From Harmothoe impar (lineage: Eukaryota; Annelida; Polychaeta; Phyllodocida; Polynoidae), in assembly GCA_947462335.1 (NCBI GenBank), contig OX381719.1, forward strand, positions 64,768,808 to 64,832,807: a stretch of 64,000 nt of DNA. The letters are read 5' to 3'. The notes under the pieces were generated by a model, which saw only the letters and a list, made by a program, of their open reading frames with translations, ran no database searches and was not told the origin of the DNA. Shown here in pieces: positions 55,206 to 64,000 of the stretch. The translations under genes were made by a program, and so were the position numbers. Positions within the stretch are counted from its first letter, which is position 1. Each line of letters opens with the position of its first letter.

Positions 55206-56055
55206 ACTTCGGCATAAAAAAATTAAAAAGGCCACAAACCTAACTATTATCACATTAATTCATGTTGGTGGATCAAAAAGAATGATGCTCTGTTTATGTC
55301 CTCAGCTATAAATGGGTAAAAGCTGGCACTGGTTCTATAACCAGTCTGCAAGCTTGTGCTAATATCCTTTACTGGAATAAACAGCATTTAATGTAAGTGG
55401 GGACTGTGGAAGTGCCCCTAACTAGAGCTCATTACAAATACTTCCCTCTTCTGTATTCATGCATTGAGAGAGGCTGAGTTCGCTATCCAGCGCTAACACA
55501 TGAAGCAGTCAGTGTCATTTTCAAATATTGACACTGTCAAGTTTATGTTGATAGAAAGTGTGCCTTGGCTACAAACGAGGTTGGGCACTATACGACCCCC
55601 ATTATACTCACTTTGCAGGTTTTTAATATACATTCCCCTTGAGACTACCTTTATAAATATTCCCACTGACAATTAAAAGTTTCAGCCCATATATATAGGG
55701 TGTTTAATATGTATACATACATCAAGTATAAGCCGGGTTGTGCTGCTTGAATTCAAATCATACCTATTCATCTGAAACTAGTTTACTAAGTTGGTGTTGG
55801 AATGTATAAGGATATCAAAGTCATTATGAGCTAAAAAGTGTCTACAATATATAGCTATAAATATGACACATCTTCACAGACTCACAACACGTCGACTGTA
55901 TACCTGACTAAGAACTTGAAGTTTATTCTTTTCTTTATTGTTTTGTTCATTACTAGCTTGTTGCTGGTTTATCCAACACAATTGAAATAAATCTCAGTCA
56001 CCAAAAACAAATATGTATATATATGCCTCTCTTGTCTTTTGCTTAGATAAGGATT
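55206..56055. repeat. Module A2, part 4
   Basis: 55235-55807 matches A1 14285-14869, including the ~230-bp shared repeat. 55808-56055 matches 18041-18310. The point corresponding to the long-TIR insertion in A1 (near 55810) is uninterrupted here. Confidence 0.85.
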
Positions 56056-56344
56056 TATATAGAAGTAAATGTCCTTGGTGGCTCTCCATACAGGTTTGCA
56101 TATCAGGCTCACTGTGGCTCTGGACATAGGGTGTTATCTCATTGTATGACATACAGCCACTCCTGTCAGTGTGATGACTGAAAATTAATATCTAAAACAT
56201 ATTTGCAGGAATGTATATTTTGATTAATCCTGCTGTGACTAATATGATTCAATATGATAAAATATAAGGAAGTTTTGTCGTACTAGTTGTGTATATCATA
56301 TGTAGTCATAATACTTTATTAAACCACTGTACACCAAGCAAAGG
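56056..56344. other. Junction between A2 and B3
   Basis: Not matched elsewhere in the window. B2 lacks it, and B1 begins at the window edge just after the equivalent point. No ORF or motif of note. It probably belongs to the start of module B. Confidence 0.4.
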
Positions 56345-59300
56345 GTTAATCCCTTTGAGGTAAAGCAACAGCATTCTCTGTTCAAGAGTATTATCCCACT
56401 TTGTTAGATTGCTTCATAATTATGTTGCGGAAAACCATTATGTGTCACTGTGCACCGATAATTAGACTCCTTATTAACACAGAAAGTAGCTGTCTAATAG
56501 TTATGATCTAGTTATCTCAACTCACAAACTGTTACCAACTGTCTCCTCTCCATTGTCAGACTGCATGCATGTTCTGTGTGGCTGTCATTGATTAGTAGCA
56601 GCTGGAAGTGCAGAATGCTCATATCAAACTGTTATGGAATTCAATTAAATTGATTGTTCTGACAAGTAGTGATTTCAGCAATGGAGATATCAGCTTAAGA
56701 CTTAGACTGTGTGGATCAGCTTTTGGACAGGGGAGTAATCAACACAGCTTCCTAGAGCTCAAAGTGTACCGGAGAATCAGTATCACAGCAGTGGAGGTAG
56801 AACTGTGAGTGAGGAATTCTATAGAGCAGTATATAGTGTGTACCTCTAAAGGTAAATGTATTACACTCCTCATGGCCCACTATACAACATCAAATAGTAG
56901 CATGAATGCAGCCCTGGCTGTTATAGTTTTGAGACACTCCCGAAGGGTTGGCATGATGCACCAATGCAGCACCGGCACAAGTTACTCTCCGGGGCTGCAT
57001 TAATGCAATATGATGACAAATGTCAATTTTTAGCGACATCCACCCTTATAGGGTTAAACTGAATGATATCTCTGCTGTCCAGACATTATACGTTGCAAAG
57101 GGCCGCAGGGTGGCTCTAAACTTGGTATAATAGACAGGTCCCCAACTGGTGACTGGCAGACTGCCACATTGAGGTGGCATCTTTAGATGTCAGCCAGGAC
57201 GTAATCCTGTTCACACATTGATACTACTCCTTCTACCGTGGCTGACATGCCCAGAGGACACTGTCTACACTCAAGGTTTATGGAGAGCAGTAAAGTTCAA
57301 TTTAAGGTGCTGTGCCTCCAAAGCTGTGTTCACACTGCTTTGAAACTCAACTTGCAAAATACTTGGCATTCATTTTCACATTAAAGAAGGATTCATGAAA
57401 TGTAATTTTCAGATTTTCTAGCTTTCAATTTCACCTTGATATTTATTATGTTAAAGTTACACTTTAGATAAAATCATGACAATCATGACAAGCATTTCTA
57501 TAGAAGAGATGAATTGGAGAAATCAAGTGACTTTGTCACTGATCAATTGGTTACCTTTAATTAGAAGAGTTTGAAAATCAAGTTCTATTGATTTGTAAAT
57601 TTTCAGTTATACCTCGCCCACAGCTGGTGTCACTAGATGCATTGAAGTCTTAGAAACTCATATGAAAAATGATCATGACTTTGTGCTGCATGTGGATATG
57701 ATCCATTTACATAATTGAAAACTATATCTAATGGTCTCCTAACTCCTATTTTTTTCCCCCTATAATACAAGAAAGGCTCAATTCAATTGTTACATTCCTC
57801 TTCAGTTTGATATTTTAAGCATCATGTCTACCGACCATTACTGATTGTGATGAAGGTGCTTGATGTATTATGCTTGTGTTATGCCACGCAGACATAACTT
57901 AGTGTGTTGCATCATTATGAGCATAGACTGCTTAATGGATTAAAGAATGAAGAGGGAGGGGGCGTGATTAAAGTGCCGCACATGATCAGTCACACAGTCA
58001 ATCATTGTAATTGCAATCGATTTCTAAGTGTAAGATGATACAGTAGCAGTAGAAACTGTTGGGTTAAGAGCCCTGGTACACTGCATAGTGCATAGAATGA
58101 TGCCTTATACGTTACATTAATTATCCTGAGCCTTTCTATGATATATCACACACTGCCATAGTAATCTAGTGTACAGCATGGAGGTTCCCTAATTACCGCC
58201 ATGCTCAGGGCATTAACTGGGTAGATAATGGTTTCTGGTGGCACAGATGAGAGACATATTTTTTTAAACACATTATTCACTTCTGTATGGTGTTGGCATA
58301 CTGATATGAGTGATGAATGTTCCCCTCTCTACGTATCTCCATGATACATTTACTTCTTGACCTGTCTGTGAATGAATGCCTCTGAGGAGACCTTTAATAT
58401 GTTTTTTACTGTTGACTCATAGACAGGATGGACCCCATGATACATCAAAACCTAGCTATCACCCTAGCTATCTGCCTTTGCAGAAATAGTTCCCTAGAGA
58501 GAGCAGCAACCAAGTCAAGCCAAGTGTTTTATCTTGCTGATGTTGTGTGGCATGTGGTGACAGACCCGTCAGTCTGAATATTATTCTGAGCTCTACCCCT
58601 AGAGGGGGCTTTGTCTCCTTCTCTCAATACAACTTGGCTGTCCCAATTTGCCACTGTCTTTTGATGCCAGGTTCTCTTTTCAACTGTTTTTCCTGCTTTC
58701 CCCAGTGTGACAATGTGTGGGCCATTACATATCAGGCTTGACCCATTCCATTATGAGTGGAAATCAGGAAGGTAAAGGTAACAGGAATTATATTTCTGCA
58801 CATGAACAGGCCTAACTACAGCCATCTCTACTATCTTATTTGGTCTACACATAAGGAGAATACAATGTACTGATATAGAGAGGTAACTGTAGACATACAT
58901 GATAGATTTAAGTTATTACACTTATGTTATGTTGAGGCAGGAGATAGGACTTGTAAGCATCAGATCTGTACAAGAAAGGTGCTTTTCTTATAATGTTAAA
59001 AATCAAGTCTTTGACAAAAGCTGATGTAAAAACCTGATTGTGTTTTCCTGACTTTGAATGTCTTACATATTCAAAACATCCTTTTGCGAAAAGCCTTAGT
59101 GCTACTTGAGGAAAGGGAAGTAAGAACTTTTTGGCTAAATATTATCCCTTCTGCCCAGACAGTGACGAGCAGCCAACAAGAGGTCCAATGTTGAAGACAG
59201 GAGATATCAAAGAGGCTGGCATCAAAGGAGGGTGGTAAATTAGGACTTAGGACATTATTGAGAAAAGGTGATAAAGCCACACAAGATATGAGGCAATCAC

Positions 59301-62300
59301 ACATGGTACAATTGGTGTTGTGTGCAGGTTATTGTGGTCAGACAGAGGCAGCAATGAGAACCTGACCCAAGTACAATGTAGTCCCATGCATATAAAAGTG
59401 TACAATCAAAGTTTATAGCTAATCAGCAATTGATCCAGTATTTGTTTTGCTGTATGCAGTCAGAATGAGAAAGTGATCTATCGTAAATATAATCAGTAGG
59501 TGTAGGATTTGAAGACAGAAGAAATAGACATATATTTAGGGGCAGAGTAAATGATTAACAGTTATGCTCTCCGCTTCTTAGTATGGTGCCTGATGGTATG
59601 ATACCTTGTGTTACAAATTCTGAGATTTACTGCCACACAAAATACATACAAACCACATTTTGTGTAGTAAGTGTCATTTTCAAATGTTGGCACTGTAAGC
59701 TTTATGTTGATAGAAAGTGTACTTTGGCTACAAACCAGGTCGGGTACTGGAAGACCCCCATTATTCTCAGTTTGCAGGTTCTAAATACAGATTCCCCCTG
59801 AGACTGCCTTATATACCACCTAACAGCTAGGAGCTTAAACTCATGTATAATTGAATGTGAATTAAACCTTGCAGAACTGTGAAAAAAAGCCTGTTTATCC
59901 ATTTAAAACAGTGAACTTGGCTGGCTTTGTCATATACTACAATATCAGAGTTTCATATTAACTATCAATAGAATGTGATTTGATATTACTCACATAAAGC
60001 TGTAATACACACTGTAGTAAATAGGTTGGGCGGGGGAATGGGATCAGTGCCTGGACGGCAGAGGTGAATGTACAAGGGAAGTGAATATCAATATATATGA
60101 GGGACAAAGATGAAAAATGAGCATGTTCTAACAAAAGATTATGATTCTGGTTATACTGCAAGCAATGGATGCGTAATATCTCAACATTTAGCTGTGATCT
60201 AGAGTTTATCCCTAGATGTCCATCAGCTCTTAGTTTCAATATAAAATCATCTTTCTTGGACTGTGTTAACGTTGATCAAACCAATGTTGTCATGCAATGT
60301 TTTAGTCATTTTAAGCTTTCAAAAGTAACATTTTAGAGTCAGCTATGTTTAAAGTCGCTATTTTGTATACTACAATCCCCTGTCTGGTCATTTATTGAAT
60401 TTGGTCTGGTATTTCAAGACGTTGTGTTAAAAAATGAAAAGTGGAATTGTACCCCTGCCTTTATTTTAAAGTAGGAACCTGTTCAGCATGTATTGTGATC
60501 TATACCAAAATTAGGTTGCTTATTACTTGGCTGGCTTTAGTTCGTTTCTTAAGACCTCACTGCTGCTTGCAGAGAATAACCACACAAAAAAAAAGCCTCG
60601 GAATACATAGATAAAATTAAAGTAGACAAGTTGCTAAAAAGGGAGACTGGGATCACAGAGCCTTTGGCAAGGTTTTTGCATGTAAGCCATCGCTAAGCCT
60701 AGATCAAACATTCACCTCTAGGAGTAATAGAGAAGGCTTCACAGCTGGAAGCTTTCAGTATTTATAAAGGATCTAAATCAGAAACATGGTTCTCTACTTA
60801 TGGCTAGGACCTATCTGCACTCCCCCCCACCTATCATTTACAACCTTAACTGAGAACCCATTACAACCTCCTCGCCTCAAACATTGTACTGCCTCCCACA
60901 ATCTTACATCTGTCCTGCCACATCCTCCTTAGTCATCATGATTCAGCACTAACCTGACCTGCCTGCCAAGCATGTGGTTAGCAGCCATCTTCATACCTAC
61001 CTACACTGGTACATCATTTCCATCCCCGCTGTAGAATGCCAATCACCCAGGGAGTCTTTCTTATCATGCAGCATTTGCTGTTCTGTACAGCAATTAGGCA
61101 TGGGTATCATACATGCATGTGATCAGTGGTCCAGATACTCAAAGGAATGTGGCTGGATACCACTCCATGAAGCAGAGTCTCCATGCCATCCCATTAATAT
61201 TAGAGACAACATCTCCACCAGTAGTCTAATATAAACATGAAAGAAATCTATTCGTAAGCTCCAAGCAACATCACATGAATACCAAGTTAGATTTTAGGTT
61301 TTATGATATCATAACTGCAGATATAGTGGACACTTTGCTACCATTTGTAAACCACTAGGGACATATTGACCCATGTAGTATGAGAGTAGTGTGATCATAA
61401 AACATGAATTTTTCCTGTATATCAGGAAAGTTTGAGGCACAAGGTCTATTTAAATTTGATGAGGTTAGATGACATGGGGATCCTCTGTCAAAGTCTCAGC
61501 AGTAGAGACATGTAAATGGGTCCCTGAGGTGAGAGGTTAGTATGTATTTATTCAAACATGTGAATCCATCAGTCACCATAGTAATGAGTGAGCCTGATAA
61601 CAACCTGATGTAGGCAGGCAGGGTGCAGATTGTGATGACTGGATTTGAACATGGAGTATGTCGAGGGAGGCAGGCACAGTTTAATCAAGTAATGAAATGT
61701 ACAAAATGTCACTGAAACTGTGGTGACTTTAAAACATCTTAAGTAACATTTGTGTGAAATACTTTTAAAGTGTTCAAAATGCCTGTATTCTATGTTAAGC
61801 CAGCTTTTATGCAGTCCCTTGCTGCAATAGTTATTCACTAAACAGAACTCGATTGAGGTATCAGCTAAAACATGTAATGCATTAAGTCTACTTCTAAAAT
61901 GATGTTTGTTCAAAAAGATTTTTTTAATATACAAAAGGTTCAATATGACTTCTTTGATACCTCTCATATATTTGTAATGTACATTGTTTATTATTTGTAA
62001 GACTTAAAAGTGTAACATTTAATGACAGACATTGTGCTATGACATCTGTTGTATATATGAGGAGACCCAATTGAGAGCAACAATGTAATCACAGCTTTTT
62101 CTCTCATGAATATTGGGAGACATTGCAGTCTAATACTATTTGGGATTGTTCACCAAGGAATTGGGTTCAATAAAGTATCCAAGAGGTTTTACCTTCCTGG
62201 GTACCATAACCCTTATCTGTTACTTAATATTCTGACTATTTCAAGGACCTTTACCGTGGAGCCGGAGAAAAGATACAGCAGTTGAGTGATGTGCTAGTAG

Positions 62301-64000
62301 CTGGGTTAATGTCCAGCTCAAGATATGTTTGAGGCACCAGTGTAAAGCTGTACATCACCCATACTGCTCCCTCAGGACTAGTTCCTCCGAGAGCTATCTT
62401 TCAAGCAGGCTTAAACTAAGCAACTCATTTGCAATATGTCCATTATGCAAAAGCAAAGTCAAGGAACATGAATTGACATTTCCATGAGTGAATCCTACAG
62501 CACCCACCTGCCTTGTTTGTTTTCTCTTGATCATCCTCTCGCTAGCATTCCTGCCTCCCCATCCACCTGCTGCTGCCTCACCTTACCTGGACTCTCACAA
62601 TAGCATTTCAATAAAAATAGCATAATTTTGTTCTAGAACTTGCTGCTTATTAAGTTACTGGTTAGAAAAAATATTACATTGAATGGATATTGAGAGAAAG
62701 GCCACGTAATTGTTGATGTATGCAGGGTAATAGGATTTGTCATAATTGAGCCACACAAACAGTTTTAGGACTAGCCCAATGGAGTATTTGATAAAATGTA
62801 CCTTGACTTCCTTTTTGATAGACCAATTCCTCCACATAAAGCTGTTATACCATGCAGCGTATTGAGACGGAATAACGTCCCATCTGCTCCTAATGAAAGC
62901 CTTCAATATCATTAAGCCCTTATAATTGCATTCAACAAAACCATCAACAAGACCAAGATATTAAAGCCATCAAATTGTGTGGAAAGAGAAAAATACCAAC
63001 AGCAAATTGTCAATGCAATATTAATAGAAACAAGTTAGTAAAAGCTAGAATCTATCAGATTATTCTCATCTCATAGCCTCCGATTTAATTACTTCCTTGA
63101 TTCCTCCTGACAATTGGTTGATGAAGTGCTTGATTAATTAAGATAAGGATGCAATTAAATGCTCTGCTTTATGAAAGAATGTTTGTCAACATCAAGAAAC
63201 AATCCCCCACTATTACCCATTGAAGCAGTGTAGAGGTAGTGTGGGAATGAGGTGGTTGCTCAGGGAATTCGGATATAGATTACATTGAATATCAGAAAGC
63301 CAATTTCTTTGATTATTCAGTTTCCTAGAGTGCATGTGAACTGATCCACTGACATTAAAAATAACGTTCAGTAATCATCTTCAGTCCCTCATGTACAGAA
63401 TATGATTACAGCAAACACAATACAATGATGTAGACATGTAGGAATTTGAAATCATTCTGCTGATATGACACATGGATTTAGTGGAGGGGTGAAGTGCAAC
63501 ACAGTATTGAGAACTGACACAGAATGTTTAGAAATCCTTCACACAGAAAAGGTCAGGATTAGCTGAATGCATACAACTCAAAACAGCTCTTCAGCATGAG
63601 CAGACAAATGTCATATTGTGAGTAGTAACTTATAAAAAACACTTACTTCTAGAATGTTTACCTTGAATAAAATCATAGAGGGAAAAGGTCCTGTGACCTT
63701 TTCTTTAGATATCCACCCACCGTATATACATCTCTCAGATAGACTGGAATGGATTACTTTATTTGACTCTTACCTCATTAGACCCTTCATGACTGTTCTA
63801 TATAGTAAGCTGGAATTGCTTTTTTTTAAATACATCTCAAAGTTCATCAACAATGTACTTCCACAAAGCTTTACACTTTTTTTTCATGAATTGCCGTTAA
63901 AGGGTTTTCTGCTCATTTATTTAATCTTATTTGTAAAATTTACCTGAGGAATTTGTCCAAATAGAATTGATGCATTTAATGGTGATAATTTCAGCTAACT
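56345..64000. repeat. Segmental duplication module B, copy 3 (B3)
   Basis: 56345-61415 matches B1 from 1. From about 57058 it matches B2 from 18311 and continues with B2 to the window end (equal to about 25450 in B2). A B1 open frame at 304-657 is interrupted here by a TGA at 56806-56808, arguing against coding. Copy-specific indels include a ~90-bp insertion at 60165-60270. Confidence 0.85.

Overview
The window looks like AT-rich, non-genic chromosomal DNA from a metazoan, probably an invertebrate. No bacterial signatures are present: no operons, Shine-Dalgarno-led genes, rRNA or CRISPR. I find no convincing host protein-coding gene. The window consists of old segmental duplications interrupted by transposable elements. 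The only long, credibly coding ORFs belong to two LTR retrotransposons.

Layout. A module with two parts, A then B, recurs. B copies lie at 1-5180 (B1), 18041-25846 (B2) and 56345-64000 (B3, running off the window). A copies lie at 10943-18040 (A1) and 30486-56055 (A2). A1 is interrupted by a 3.2 kb long-inverted-repeat element (14870-18040) that carries a smaller TTTCGCG-rich MITE. A2 is interrupted by two LTR retrotransposons and by a 1.3 kb insertion built around a 146-bp satellite. The spacers at 5181-10942 and 25853-30485 hold short DNA-transposon derivatives with readable target-site duplications, a tRNA-like SINE head, a long hairpin, a purine tract and possible regulatory clusters.

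The two retrotransposons are Ty3/Gypsy type (Metaviridae). E1 is 32527-41812 and E2 is 41958-53572. Both lie on the minus strand and are separated by only 145 bp of host DNA. Each has paired LTRs (411 and 324 bp), a 4-bp target-site duplication, a primer-binding site matching the 3' end of tRNA-His, a polypurine tract, Gag with a long coiled coil and CCHC knuckle, Pol in the order protease, RT, RNase H, integrase, an AT-hook in the integrase tail, and an extra ORF 3' of pol. The uninterrupted paralogue A1 supplies the empty site for both insertions, so their ends are known to the base. LTR pairs differ at only 3 and 2 positions, so both insertions are recent, yet both pol genes carry frame breaks.

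How the element genes work together. Gag and Pol are joined by a well-formed -1 ribosomal frameshift signal in both elements: a slippery heptamer at the gag stop, a 5-nt spacer, then a stem-loop. The third gene is the most unusual part. In E2 it is a 978-aa, env-position protein with no evident membrane segment but with two C2H2-like zinc fingers, basic and acidic tracts and a C-terminal coiled coil. A CpG-dense block just upstream carries a perfect NRF1 site, TCTCGCGAGA and an ATGGCGG motif. This suggests that the third gene has its own housekeeping-type, perhaps bidirectional, promoter. E1 carries a much shorter counterpart.
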